Assembly: GCA_002398845.1 (NCBI GenBank)
Contig: DHBY01000046.1
Span: 1 to 63,624 of the forward strand
Source: Firmicutes bacterium UBA4916
GTDB taxonomy: Bacteria > Bacillota > Clostridia > Tissierellales > Tepidimicrobiaceae
Reading direction: 5' to 3'
Length of the DNA: 63,624 nt
Shown: piece by piece, positions 9,145-18,700 of the stretch
Numbering within the stretch: position 1 is the stretch's first letter
Layout: the number at the start of each line of letters is the position of its first letter
Translations under genes and position numbers: made by a program
Notes under the pieces: generated by a model
Database searches by the model: none
The model's input: only the letters and a program-made list of their open reading frames with translations
What the model was told of the DNA's origin: nothing

Positions 9145-9173
9145 TTGATTAAAAATCTAGTATATGTTATACT
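9145..9173 (+). promoter_or_regulatory. Vegetative promoter of rpsB
   Basis: TTGATT (9145-9150) and TATACT (9168-9173) are separated by 17 bases. Transcription would start near 9180, giving a leader of about 100 bases before rpsB. Confidence 0.75.
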
Positions 9174-9190
9174 ACATAAGTGATTACACA

Positions 9191-9282
9191 CATTCTCTGA
9201 TATTTAAGACTGTGCCTTAGTGTTTCTTAGGTTCCTTAAATATATGAAGGGAATGGAGGAATAAAACATGGAGGTGAATTAA
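9191..9282 (+). promoter_or_regulatory. Structured rpsB 5' leader with a four-codon mini-ORF
   Basis: The leader can fold into a long stem. CATTC (9191-9195) pairs with GAATG (9251-9255), and ATATTTAAG (9200-9208) pairs with CTTAAATAT (9235-9243). An inner hairpin CCTTAG/CTTAGG (9215-9231) has one mismatch. Just after it, GGAGG (9255-9259) stands 8 bases before ATG-GAG-GTG-AAT-TAA (9268-9282), a complete tiny frame that contains the GGAGGTG used by rpsB. An autoregulatory S2-binding leader is a reasonable guess; ribosomal protein leaders are common in Firmicutes. Confidence 0.5.
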
Positions 9283-9283
9283 T

Positions 9284-9991
9284 ATGTCAGTAATAACAAT
9301 GAAAGGGCTATTAGAAGCTGGAGTTCATTTTGGACATCAAACAAGAAGATGGAATCCAAAGATGGCCGAGTATATTTTTACAGAAAGAAATGGAATCTAT
9401 ATTATTGATTTGCAAAAGACAGTTAAGAAAGTAGAAGAAGCTTATGCTTTCATGAAAGAAGTTTCCGAGGCGGGTGGAGAAGTTCTATTTGTAGGAACTA
9501 AAAAACAAGCTCAAGAAGCAATTGAGACTGAAGCCAAAAGATGTGGTATGCACTATGTAAACCAAAGATGGCTTGGTGGTATGTTAACTAACTATAAGAC
9601 CATTAGAAAGAGAATTGATAGGCTTCATGAATTAGGCAAAATGGAGGAAGAAGGAATATTCGATGTCTTACCTAAGAAAGAAGTTATACAATTAAACCAT
9701 GAAAGAGAAAGACTTGAAAAATTCTTAGGTGGAATTAAAAATATGGATAAAACCCCAGACGCTTTGTTTGTAGTAGATCCTAGAAAAGAAAGAATAGCAG
9801 TAAACGAAGCTAGGATACTTGGAATCCCAGTTATAGCAATAGTTGATACTAATTGCGATCCAGATGAAATTGATTTTGTTATACCTGGAAATGATGATGC
9901 AATTAGGGCAGTTAAATTATTAACTGAAACTATGGCAAATGCTATATTAGAAGGTAGACAAGGCGAACAAATAGAAGATGTAGAAGAATAG
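9284..9991 (+). CDS. rpsB: 30S ribosomal protein S2
   Basis: A 235-residue S2, normal length. Diagnostic segments are GVHFGHQTRRWNPKM near the N-terminus, QRWLGGMLTNYKT near residue 95 and GIPVIAIVDTNCDP near residue 185. S2 binds late to the back of the 30S subunit between head and body. It leads the rpsB-tsf pair and has its own promoter and structured leader, separating it from the motility operon upstream. Confidence 0.98.
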   Translation: MSVITMKGLLEAGVHFGHQTRRWNPKMAEYIFTERNGIYIIDLQKTVKKVEEAYAFMKEVSEAGGEVLFVGTKKQAQEAIETEAKRCGMHYVNQRWLGGMLTNYKTIRKRIDRLHELGKMEEEGIFDVLPKKEVIQLNHERERLEKFLGGIKNMDKTPDALFVVDPRKERIAVNEARILGIPVIAIVDTNCDPDEIDFVIPGNDDAIRAVKLLTETMANAILEGRQGEQIEDVEE

Positions 9992-9997
9992 TAAAAG

Positions 9998-10043
9998 GGT
10001 AAGGGTTTAAGGGGGTACACTCCTTTACGCTCTTACCATTTTT
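9998..10043 (+). terminator. Possible attenuator between rpsB and tsf
   Basis: GGTAAG (9998-10003) pairs with CTTACC (10032-10037), with a further GTTTAAGG/CCTTTAC-type pairing inside, followed by ATTTTTAA. This could be a partial terminator that lowers tsf relative to rpsB. Confidence 0.5.
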
Positions 10044-10064
10044 AACAATAAGAGGAGGGATAAA

Positions 10065-10712
10065 ATGAATGTAAGTGCTGCACAAGTAAAAGAGTTGAGA
10101 GAAAAGACTGGGTCAGGCATGCTTGATTGTAAGAATGCATTAGTAGAAACTAATGGAGATATTGATAAAGCTATTGATTTATTAAGGGAAAAAGGCTTAG
10201 CCAAAGCAGCTAATAAATCTGGAAGAATTGCTGCTGAAGGGTTAGTTGATGCATACATACATGGCGGTAGAATAGGGGTTTTAATTGAAGTTAACTCAGA
10301 AACCGACTTTGTTGCAAAAACTGATGAATTCAAGAATTTTGTTAAGGACATGGCTATGCAAGTTGCAGCTTCAAGTCCTAAATATGTAAATAAGGAAGAT
10401 GTACCTAAAGAAGAAGTTGAAAGGGAAAGAGAAGTTCTTACCCACCAAGTTATTAATGAGGGAAAACCAGAACATATAGCTTCAAAGATTGTTGAAGGCA
10501 GATTAGAAAAATTCTATGAGCAAATTTGTTTATTAGAGCAGCCATTTATAAAAGAGCCCAGTATAAAAGTAAAGGATCTACTAAATGAAAAGATTGCAAA
10601 AATAGGCGAAAATATTAAAATTAGAAGATTTGCTAGATTTGAAGTAGGAGAAGGGCTAGAAAAAAGAGAAGAAAACTTTGCTGATGAAGTAGCAAAACAA
10701 ATGGGTATATAA
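10065..10712 (+). CDS. tsf: Elongation factor Ts (short form)
   Basis: EF-Ts recycles EF-Tu by GDP release. The N-terminal UBA-like domain carries VKELREKTGSGMLDCKNAL, and the core has the TDFVAK-type segment (SETDFVAKTDEF) that contacts EF-Tu. At 215 residues it is shorter than the roughly 290-300 residue form of Bacillus and E. coli and resembles the compact form with one core subdomain, known from Thermus and many Clostridia. AGAGGAGGG lies about 8 bases before the ATG. Confidence 0.96.
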   Translation: MNVSAAQVKELREKTGSGMLDCKNALVETNGDIDKAIDLLREKGLAKAANKSGRIAAEGLVDAYIHGGRIGVLIEVNSETDFVAKTDEFKNFVKDMAMQVAASSPKYVNKEDVPKEEVEREREVLTHQVINEGKPEHIASKIVEGRLEKFYEQICLLEQPFIKEPSIKVKDLLNEKIAKIGENIKIRRFARFEVGEGLEKREENFADEVAKQMGI

Positions 10713-10714
10713 TT

Positions 10715-10743
10715 AAATGGAGAACACTAGTTGTTCTCCATTT
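10715..10743 (+). terminator. Hairpin after tsf (partial terminator or processing site)
   Basis: A 12-bp perfect stem (10715-10726 with 10732-10743, core TGGAGAAC) with a 5-base loop lies directly after tsf. Few U residues follow, so read-through into pyrH is likely. Confidence 0.5.
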
Positions 10744-10789
10744 CAATAAGATACTGGCTAATTTATGGACTATACAAGGGAGGATTTTT

Positions 10790-11506
10790 ATGGCGGAACC
10801 AATTTATAAGAGGGTAGTATTAAAATTAAGTGGTGAAGCATTAGCTGGAGATGTTGGACATGGAATCGATACGGAAACAGTTAACAGGATATCAAAGGAA
10901 ATAAAAGTATTACATGATATTGGGGTGGAAGTAGCAATAGTAGTTGGAGGCGGTAACTTCTGGAGAGGCAGATCCGCTGCAGAAATGGATAGAACCACCT
11001 CAGACTATATGGGTATGCTTGGTACGGTCATAAACGCATTAGCACTCCAAGATGCCTTGGAAAATATTGGAGTTGTTACAAGGGTTCAAACTGCGATTGA
11101 AATGAGGCAGATTGCAGAACCATATATAAGAAGAAAAGCCATTAGACATCTTGAAAAAGGGAGGGTTGTCATATTTGCGGCTGGTTCCGGAAACCCTTAT
11201 TTTTCAACTGATACAGCAGCTGCATTGAGAGCTGCCGAAATAGAAGCAGAAGTCATATTATTGGCCAAAAAAGGAGTAGACGGAGTTTATGACTCTGATC
11301 CATATATTAATTCATCTGCTAAGAAATTTGATACCCTAAGATATATAGATATTTTAAATATGGGATTAGGGATTATGGATTCTACAGCAACTTCTTTATG
11401 CATGGATAACAGCATACCTTTAATAATATTTGGTATAGATGAACCAAATAATATTATTGATGTAGTTTTAGGTAAAAAAATTGGTACCTATGTAAAGGGG
11501 GAGTGA
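10790..11506 (+). CDS. pyrH: UMP kinase
   Basis: A 238-residue amino-acid-kinase-fold UMP kinase forming UDP from UMP; the active form is a hexamer. Family marks are VVLKLSGEAL at the N-terminus, VVGGGNFWRG near residue 53, and the GTGNPYFSTDTAA-like segment GSGNPYFSTDTAA near residue 135. GGGAGG stands 8 bases before the ATG. It overlaps the frr upstream region by sharing its stop with the frr ribosome site. Confidence 0.98.
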   Translation: MAEPIYKRVVLKLSGEALAGDVGHGIDTETVNRISKEIKVLHDIGVEVAIVVGGGNFWRGRSAAEMDRTTSDYMGMLGTVINALALQDALENIGVVTRVQTAIEMRQIAEPYIRRKAIRHLEKGRVVIFAAGSGNPYFSTDTAAALRAAEIEAEVILLAKKGVDGVYDSDPYINSSAKKFDTLRYIDILNMGLGIMDSTATSLCMDNSIPLIIFGIDEPNNIIDVVLGKKIGTYVKGE

Positions 11507-11508
11507 TT

Positions 11509-12066
11509 ATGTATTTAAACGTTCATAAGGAATCAGAGGCAAAAATGGGAAAAACCGTAGGCGTATTTAAGGAAGAATTAAACAGCATAAGAGCAGGTAG
11601 AGCAAATCCAGCTTTACTAGACAAAATTGCGGTAGATTATTATGGAACAACCACACCTTTAAAACAGGTAGCCAGCGTTTCGGCTCCCGAACCAAGATTG
11701 TTAGTTATTCAACCTTGGGATGCTAAATTAATACCAGTTATCGAAAAAGAAATATTAAAATCTGATTTAGGGTTAAATCCATCAAATGATGGAAAACTAA
11801 TTAGACTGCCAATTCCACTACTTACAGAAGAAAGAAGAAAAGAATTGGTAAAGTTATTAAGAAAGAATGCTGAAAATGCTAAAATCGCTATTAGAAATAC
11901 AAGAAGAGAAGCAAATGATAAAATTAAAAAGTTGGAAAAGGACAAAACAATTAGTGAAGATGACAGAAAACTTGCAGAAGATGAAATGCAAAAGATTACT
12001 GATAAGTATATAGAAGATGTAGAACAGATAACTATTAAAAAAGAAGAAGAGTTATTAGAGATATAA
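11509..12066 (+). CDS. frr: Ribosome recycling factor
   Basis: A 185-residue RRF that splits post-termination ribosomes with EF-G. The family signatures EELNSIRAGRANPALLD near the N-terminus and LPIPLLTEERRKELVKLLRK mid-protein are intact, and the last half forms the long helices of domain I. The ATG at 11509 is chosen because GGGGGAG (11497-11503) lies 5-6 bases before it; the in-frame GTG at 11503 would be part of that site. Confidence 0.97.
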   Translation: MYLNVHKESEAKMGKTVGVFKEELNSIRAGRANPALLDKIAVDYYGTTTPLKQVASVSAPEPRLLVIQPWDAKLIPVIEKEILKSDLGLNPSNDGKLIRLPIPLLTEERRKELVKLLRKNAENAKIAIRNTRREANDKIKKLEKDKTISEDDRKLAEDEMQKITDKYIEDVEQITIKKEEELLEI

Positions 12067-12072
12067 AAGATT

Positions 12073-12098
12073 CCCCTTCTTATTAAGAAGGGGTTTTT
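12073..12098 (+). terminator. Intrinsic terminator between frr and uppS
   Basis: CCCCTTCTTA (12073-12082) pairs with TAAGAAGGGG (12084-12093), followed by five T. As uppS has its ribosome site only about 10 bases further on and no obvious promoter, this is probably a partial terminator inside the operon. Confidence 0.75.
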
Positions 12099-12117
12099 AA
12101 TGATGGGGGAAAATATT

Positions 12118-12861
12118 ATGGATGATACGGATATACTAGAACTTAGAAATATGATAGATTTTGATAATATACCCAATCATGTTGCGATTATAATGGATGG
12201 GAATGGAAGATGGGCAAAAAAGAGATTTTTACCCAGGACTGCTGGTCATCAGGAAGGTATGAAAAGAGTTGTTGAAATTGTTGAAGTTGCTTTAAACCTT
12301 AATATAAAATACTTGTCACTGTATGCTTTTTCAACTGAAAATTGGAAGCGCCCAAAAGAAGAAATTGATGGGCTTATGAAAATATTAGTATATTATATAA
12401 GAAATGAGCTAGAAAAAATTCATAAAAATAATGTAAAGATTCAAACTATGGGTGATATTAGTATGCTGCCTAAAATTCCAAGAGAAGAGGTTTTAAGAGC
12501 TATTGAAAAAACAAAAGGCAATACCAAAATGGTTCTTAATATTGGATTAAATTATGGAGGTAGGGATGAAATAATCCGTGGAGTAAAAAATATTTTAGAA
12601 GATGTAAAATTGGGTAGAATTAAGGAAGAAGATATAGATACAGAAGTCTTTTCTAATTATATGTACACAAAAAACATACCAGATCCCGATTTACTCATAA
12701 GGCCTAGTGGTGAGTTGAGATTAAGTAATTTTATGTTATATCAGATAGCCTACACAGAGTTTTGGTTTTCGGATATATACTGGCCCGATTTTAAAGAGGA
12801 ATATTTTTATAAAGCAATTATTGACTACCAAAAAAGGAACAGAAGGTTTGGAGGAATTTAG
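12118..12861 (+). CDS. uppS: Undecaprenyl diphosphate synthase
   Basis: Cis-prenyltransferase that extends farnesyl-PP with isopentenyl-PP to the C55 lipid carrier of peptidoglycan synthesis. HVAIIMDGNGRWAKKR contains the catalytic Asp (about residue 27), TENWKRP follows near residue 83, and RPSGELRLSNF with FWFSDIYWPDF closes the active site. The ATG at 12118 follows GGGGGAAA by about 8 bases; earlier in-frame ATGs at 12100 and 12103 lie in or before that site. Length 247 is normal. UppP, which recycles the carrier, is encoded at 35059. Confidence 0.96.
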   Translation: MDDTDILELRNMIDFDNIPNHVAIIMDGNGRWAKKRFLPRTAGHQEGMKRVVEIVEVALNLNIKYLSLYAFSTENWKRPKEEIDGLMKILVYYIRNELEKIHKNNVKIQTMGDISMLPKIPREEVLRAIEKTKGNTKMVLNIGLNYGGRDEIIRGVKNILEDVKLGRIKEEDIDTEVFSNYMYTKNIPDPDLLIRPSGELRLSNFMLYQIAYTEFWFSDIYWPDFKEEYFYKAIIDYQKRNRRFGGI

Positions 12862-13641
12862 GTGAAAAAATTAATAATTAGGGCAATTAGTGGCTTAATA
12901 ATAGTTTTATTAACGATTTTTGTAGTATCAAGAGGCGGGACTCTAATGTCCTATTTTACTTTTTTATTGTCTATTATAGGAATAAGAGAATTTTATAATG
13001 CAATGGAGGGTACCAAAGTTGTTCCAATAAAGATAATAGGATATATTAGTTGTATAGGATTTTTATTTAATTCTTTAGGATATAAATGGGCTTCGTTAAT
13101 ATTTATCTCCTTTTTCTCTATTATTGCATTATTAATAATCTTTGTTCTCAATAAAGGCACTACCTTAACTGATATAACCATAACTTTCTTTGGTATATTT
13201 TACATACCATTTCTATTTCAGCATATTATATATTTAGATGGAGATATTTATATATGGTTAGTATTTATAATTGCTTGGGGAACAGATACTTTTGCTTATA
13301 TATTTGGAAATTTATTTGGTAAAAATAAACTTTGCCCCAAGCTTAGCCCTAATAAGACTATAGAAGGATCTTTGGGAGGTGTACTTGGCTCTATTGCATT
13401 AACCGTTTTATTTGCTAAGTATTTTGGATTAACTCCATTATGGAAGCTTATTTTATTATCAATTATAGGAGCAATTATTGCCCAAATTGGTGATTTGGCA
13501 GCTTCTAAAATCAAAAGAATTACTGGCATAAAAGATTTTGGTTTTATAATGCCTGGTCATGGTGGGATAATGGATAGATTTGATAGTATACTATTTACAG
13601 CTCCATTTGTATATTATTTTGTAAATTATTTTATATTGTAG
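12862..13641 (+). CDS. cdsA: Phosphatidate cytidylyltransferase
   Basis: A 259-residue polytopic membrane enzyme making CDP-diacylglycerol from phosphatidate and CTP. The C-terminal signature is present: GDLAASKIKRITGIKDFGFIMPGHGGIMDRFDS at about residues 212-244. GTG start directly after the uppS stop, with GGAGG just upstream. In Bacillus and most Clostridia dxr follows cdsA; here rseP follows after 19 bases with no dxr. PgsA, encoded at 39408, uses the product. Confidence 0.95.
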   Translation: MKKLIIRAISGLIIVLLTIFVVSRGGTLMSYFTFLLSIIGIREFYNAMEGTKVVPIKIIGYISCIGFLFNSLGYKWASLIFISFFSIIALLIIFVLNKGTTLTDITITFFGIFYIPFLFQHIIYLDGDIYIWLVFIIAWGTDTFAYIFGNLFGKNKLCPKLSPNKTIEGSLGGVLGSIALTVLFAKYFGLTPLWKLILLSIIGAIIAQIGDLAASKIKRITGIKDFGFIMPGHGGIMDRFDSILFTAPFVYYFVNYFIL

Positions 13642-13660
13642 AGAATAGGTGGTGATTTAA

Positions 13661-14674
13661 TTGCTAACAGCAATTGCAGCAATTTTTATATTTCTAATGG
13701 TAATCTTATTTCATGAATTTGGGCATTTTATAGTAGCAAAAATGGTTGGAATAAAGGTTAATGAATTTTCTATAGGTATGGGACCTAAGATATTTCAGAA
13801 GAAAAAAGATGAAACTAAATATTCTATAAGGGCTCTACCCATCGGTGGATATGTTAGCATGGAAGGAGAAGACGAAAATTCAAATGATCCTAGGAGTTTT
13901 AATAATGTACCAGCCTCGTCAAGAATAGCAGTTGTAGCAGCTGGAGCAATTATGAATTTTGTTTTGGCAATAATTGTACTTGTAGTAGTTTCATTTAGTA
14001 TAGGTATGCCTACAACCACCATTTCTGAAATAATAAAGAATTCACCTGCTGAAAAAGTTGGGATTAAAAGTGGCGATACAATATTAAGTATCAATGATAA
14101 AGATATAAAAAATTGGGATTCTATTGTTAAACAAATAAATGAATCCAAACCTAATGAAAAAATGAAAATGGTTATTTCACGTAATGGAAACAAAATTGAT
14201 TATTTTGTAGGTACAGAAATAAATGAAGATAATAGAGCTATAATTGGGATTGTCCCAGAAGTCGAAAAAACTTTTGTTTCTTCCATCAAAGGGGGATTTC
14301 AAAAGACAGGATATATGCTAGAGTTAATGTTTGATTTTATTAAGATGGCTTTTAGGGGGAAGGTAAGTACTAACGATTTATCTGGTCCCGTGGGTGTCAT
14401 ATATACCATTGGAGAAGCTGCCAAGTATGGTATTGTTAACTTATTATATTTAATGGGTTTTATATCCGTTAACTTGGGATTTTTTAATCTTTTACCTTTA
14501 CCTGCTTTAGATGGAAGTAGAATTGTATTTTTATTGATAGAAATTATTAGGGGAAAACCTATAAACCCTGAAAAAGAAGGATTTGTACATTTTATTGGTT
14601 TTGTTTTATTGATGGCTCTTATGATTGCGGTTACTTATTCAGATATTATTAGATTTAATTTATTTAGAAGGTGA
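13661..14674 (+). CDS. rseP: Site-2 intramembrane metalloprotease RseP (RasP)
   Basis: A 337-residue membrane protease. Zinc motif HEFGH at residues 18-22 in the first membrane helix, a PDZ domain around residues 115-200 (SPAEKVGIKSGDTILSIN), and the second catalytic motif NLLPLPALDGSR near residue 285 with the metal-binding Asp. In Bacillus RasP cleaves anti-sigma factors, FtsL and signal peptide remnants. TTG start with GGTGGTGA upstream. It keeps the usual place upstream of ispG and polC. Confidence 0.95.
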   Translation: MLTAIAAIFIFLMVILFHEFGHFIVAKMVGIKVNEFSIGMGPKIFQKKKDETKYSIRALPIGGYVSMEGEDENSNDPRSFNNVPASSRIAVVAAGAIMNFVLAIIVLVVVSFSIGMPTTTISEIIKNSPAEKVGIKSGDTILSINDKDIKNWDSIVKQINESKPNEKMKMVISRNGNKIDYFVGTEINEDNRAIIGIVPEVEKTFVSSIKGGFQKTGYMLELMFDFIKMAFRGKVSTNDLSGPVGVIYTIGEAAKYGIVNLLYLMGFISVNLGFFNLLPLPALDGSRIVFLLIEIIRGKPINPEKEGFVHFIGFVLLMALMIAVTYSDIIRFNLFRR

Positions 14675-14678
14675 TTAT

Positions 14679-15728
14679 ATGGAAAGAAAGAAAACTAGAA
14701 AAATCATGGTAGGAAATGTCCCCGTAGGGGGAGATAGCCCAATAACAGTTCAATCTATGACAAATACAAGTACTAAAGATATTGAGAGTACTGTAGAACA
14801 AATAAAAAGATTAGAAGAAGCAGGTTGTCATATAATTAGAGGAGCTATAACGGATTTCGATGATGCAAAAGCTATTAGAGAGATAAAGAAAAATACTAAT
14901 ATCCCTTTTATTGCAGATATTCAATTTGATTATAAATTAGCTATTGCAGCTGTTGAAAATGGGGCTGATTGTTTAAGAATTAATCCTGGTAATATAGGTT
15001 CTAAACTTAAAGTAAGAGAAGTTGTTAATAGCTGCAAAGAACGAAATATACCCATTAGAATAGGAGTTAATTCTGGCTCTATAAAAAAAGAATATTTAGA
15101 AAAGTATAATGGAGTAAATGAAAACTCAATGGTTTATAGTGCTTTAGAGAATATAAGATTATTAGAAAATTTAAATTATGAAAATATAAAGATATCTTTA
15201 AAAGCTAGTTCTGTACCTTTAACTATTAAGTCCTATGAAAAAATGTCAGAAATGGTGGATTACCCATTACATTTAGGAGTAACAGAAGCAGGGCCAGTGT
15301 GGAGAGGTACCATTAAATCTTCTGTTGGAATTGGAACATTATTATCCATGGGGATTGGAGATACAATTAGGATATCCTTAACAGGAGATCCAGTAGAGGA
15401 AGTAAAAGTAGGCAGGGAGATTTTAAGATCATTAAATTTACTAGAAGAAGGAATAGAGATAATATCTTGTCCTACTTGCGGTAGAACCAATATTAATCTT
15501 ATAGATTTGGCAGAAGAAGCAGAGAAAAGATTAGCAAATATTAAAAAACCCTTAAAAGTGGCAATCATGGGTTGCCCTGTAAATGGGCCTGGGGAAGCTA
15601 GGGAAGCAGATATTGGTATAGCTGGTGGTCTTGGGGAAGGATTAATATTTAAAAAAGGTGTAGTAATTAAAAAAGTAAAAGAAGAATTTCTAATTGATGA
15701 GCTAATAAAAGAGATTGAAAACCTTTAG
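14679..15728 (+). CDS. ispG: 4-hydroxy-3-methylbut-2-en-1-yl diphosphate synthase (flavodoxin) IspG
   Basis: A 349-residue MEP-pathway enzyme with a [4Fe-4S] cluster that converts MEcPP to HMBPP. VQSMTNTSTKD marks the N-terminal barrel; the cluster ligands are in SCPTCGRT near residue 268 and GCPVNGPGE near residue 303. The ATG at 14679 follows AGAAGGTGA; an in-frame start at 14625 would lie inside rseP. The pathway's second enzyme gene, dxr, is absent from its usual nearby site, so the pathway must be completed from elsewhere if it is functional. Confidence 0.96.
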   Translation: MERKKTRKIMVGNVPVGGDSPITVQSMTNTSTKDIESTVEQIKRLEEAGCHIIRGAITDFDDAKAIREIKKNTNIPFIADIQFDYKLAIAAVENGADCLRINPGNIGSKLKVREVVNSCKERNIPIRIGVNSGSIKKEYLEKYNGVNENSMVYSALENIRLLENLNYENIKISLKASSVPLTIKSYEKMSEMVDYPLHLGVTEAGPVWRGTIKSSVGIGTLLSMGIGDTIRISLTGDPVEEVKVGREILRSLNLLEEGIEIISCPTCGRTNINLIDLAEEAEKRLANIKKPLKVAIMGCPVNGPGEAREADIGIAGGLGEGLIFKKGVVIKKVKEEFLIDELIKEIENL

Positions 15729-15774
15729 TATAATAGAAGTATCCCGAAGGAGTTAAAGGGGGCATAAGCAGAAG

Positions 15775-18700
15775 ATGAAAGAACAGAAAATCCAGTTTTC
15801 CCAGCTGCTAAGTAAAAATAAAATTTCAATGAACCTAGACATAGATTCTTTATTTATTGAAAAAGTTAAGGTTTATACTGAAAATAAAATAATAGAATTA
15901 ATATTATCATCTGAAGATATTGTTAAAGAACAACAAATAGATGAAATAAAAAAGATTTTAAAAGGAAAATTTGAAAATTTCAAGATATTATTGAAAATAA
16001 AATATAATATATCCCATAATATAGAAAGTTTTATAGATGAATATTGGGATAATATATTGTTTTGTATTGAAAGGGAAATTCCTTCTAGCAGTTCATGGGT
16101 TAAGAATTTGAAATTTGAACTAAATAATAACTCGCTGATTATATTTACAGCAAGTGACATAACAAACTATGCACTAGAAAGCAATCAAATAATAGATAAG
16201 ATTAAAAAGAAAATAAAAGAAGAACTTAATATAAGTTTAAATGTTTATATAGATAATTCTAGGATATCGAAAAATGGGGAAGAGATTATAGAAAAAACAA
16301 TTACTGAAGAAAAGAAAATATCTATTGAAACATTAAATAATGCTATCAGTAATAATGATAAGAAAAAGAATAAAACAGTACTTCCCAGTGAAAATTATAG
16401 CTTTGGTAAAAGAATTACTGAAGAATCTATGAAGATTAAGGATATCACTCTAAACACGGGACTAGCCGTAACAACTGGTGAGATATTTGAGTTAGAAACT
16501 AAAGATATAAGAGGCAATAAAAAATTAGTAACTTTTAACATTACTGACTTAACGGATTCTATAGCTGTTAAAGTATTTTTAACTGAAAAGCAGTTTGATG
16601 AATTTGAGGTTAATGTTAAGGAAGGATTGTATGTAAAGATAGAAGGAGATATTGTCTTTGATAATTATTCAAAGTATTTAGTTTTGATGCTAAAATCCTT
16701 AAACATATTAGAAAAAGAAGAGAGATTAGATACTTCAGAAGAAAAAAGAGTAGAGTTGCATTTGCATACTCAGATGAGCTCTATGGATGGTATAACAAGT
16801 TTTAAAAAGCTTGCTAATAGAGCTAAAAAATGGGGACACAATGCAATTGCAATAACAGATCATGGGGTAGTGCAAGGCTTTCCTGAAGCTATGAAAGCAG
16901 CCAAAGATTTTGGAATTAAAGTTATATATGGAGTTGAAGGTTATTTAGTAAATGATAGTAAACCTATTTTAACTAATTATAGTAGAGGACACAATTATAA
17001 GACATATGTTGTTTTTGATATAGAGACTACTGGCCTTTCTCCAATTAATGATATGATAACCGAAATAGGCGCGGTGAAAATAGAAAATGGTATAGTAATC
17101 AGCGAATTTAGTCAATTGATAAATCCGGAAAGGCCCATTCCCAAAAAGATAGTGAGCTTAACTGGAATTACAGATGAAATGGTTAAGGATAAACCAATAA
17201 TTAATGAAATTCTATCAGATTTTGAGGAATTTATTAAGGATTCGGTTTTAGTTGCCCACAATGCTTCTTTTGATGTTGGATTTATAAGAGAACAATTTTC
17301 AAAGATTGGTAAAACTTTAGACAATCCAGTATTAGATACTTTAGAGTTAACAAGGGCTTTATTTCCACAATTAAAAAGCCATAGACTTAATATTGTGGCT
17401 AAACATTTAAATGTAAGTTTGGAGAACCATCATAGAGCGGTAGATGATGCTAAAGCTACATCTGAAATTTTTATAAAATGTATGGAGCTATTAAATAATA
17501 ATAATATTAATAGTTTAACTCAAGTAAATGGATTAAAAAATACAAAAGATATTTCAAAGGACGAATCCTTCCATATAATTATTTTAGCAAAAAATTACAA
17601 AGGATTAAAAAACCTGTATAAACTAATATCAGAATCTCATTTAAATTATTTTTATAGAAAACCAAGAATTCCTAAATCTTTATTATCAAGCCATAGGGAA
17701 GGATTAATAATAGGAAGTGCTTGTGAAGCTGGTGAACTATATAGGGCCATATTAAAGAACAAAGACTCTAATGAAATTAAAGATATTGTGAATTTTTATG
17801 ATTATTTAGAAATACAACCTTTAGCCAATAATATGCATTTAATTAGAAATGGAATGGTAAAAGGAAAGGATGAATTAAAAGATATTAATAAATTAATCAT
17901 TGAATTAGGTGAAAAATTTGATAAAATTGTAGTTGCTACTGGAGATGTGCATTTTTTAGACCCTGAAGATGAAATCTACAGAAGAGTATTAATGGCTGGA
18001 CAAGGATATCAAGATGCAGATTTGCAGCCACCTCTTTATTTTAAGACTACTGATGAAATGCTTAAAGAGTTTGAGTATCTAGGCAAGGAAAAGGCAGAAG
18101 AAGTTGTAATTAGGAATACAAATTTAATAGCTAATATGACAGAAGAAATAATTCCAATTCCAGATGGAACTTATCCACCAGTTATTGAAGGTGCTGATAA
18201 GGAGTTAAAAGAGATAACTCATAATAGGGCAAAAGAAATATATGGTGATCCTCTTCCTGATATTGTAGGGGAAAGATTGGAAAAAGAGTTAAATTCCATT
18301 ATTAAAAATGGATATGCAGTTATGTATATTATAGCCCAAAAGTTAGTATGGAAGTCTATGGAAGATGGGTATTTAGTAGGTTCTAGAGGATCAGTTGGTT
18401 CATCTTTTGTTGCTACAATGAGCGGTATTACTGAAGTTAATCCATTAGTTCCTCATTATGTATGCCCTAAGTGTAAATTTAGTGAATTTATTGAAGATGG
18501 TTCCATAGGATCTGGAGTTGATTTGCCTGATAAGAATTGCCCTAAATGCGGCAGCAAACTTAAAAAAGATGGGCATGATATTCCTTTTGAAGTTTTTCTA
18601 GGTTTTGAGGGAGATAAGGAGCCGGATATAGATTTGAACTTTGCTGGTGAATATCAACCTAAGGCACATAAATATACGGAAGAATTATTTGGAAAAGGTT

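Noticed and set aside
11709..12176. Long open frame antisense to frr, and similar antisense frames opposite polC, cheA, tsf and others
   Set aside because: They mirror the codon pattern of the real genes, have no ribosome sites and show low-complexity Ser/Leu/Phe-rich products.
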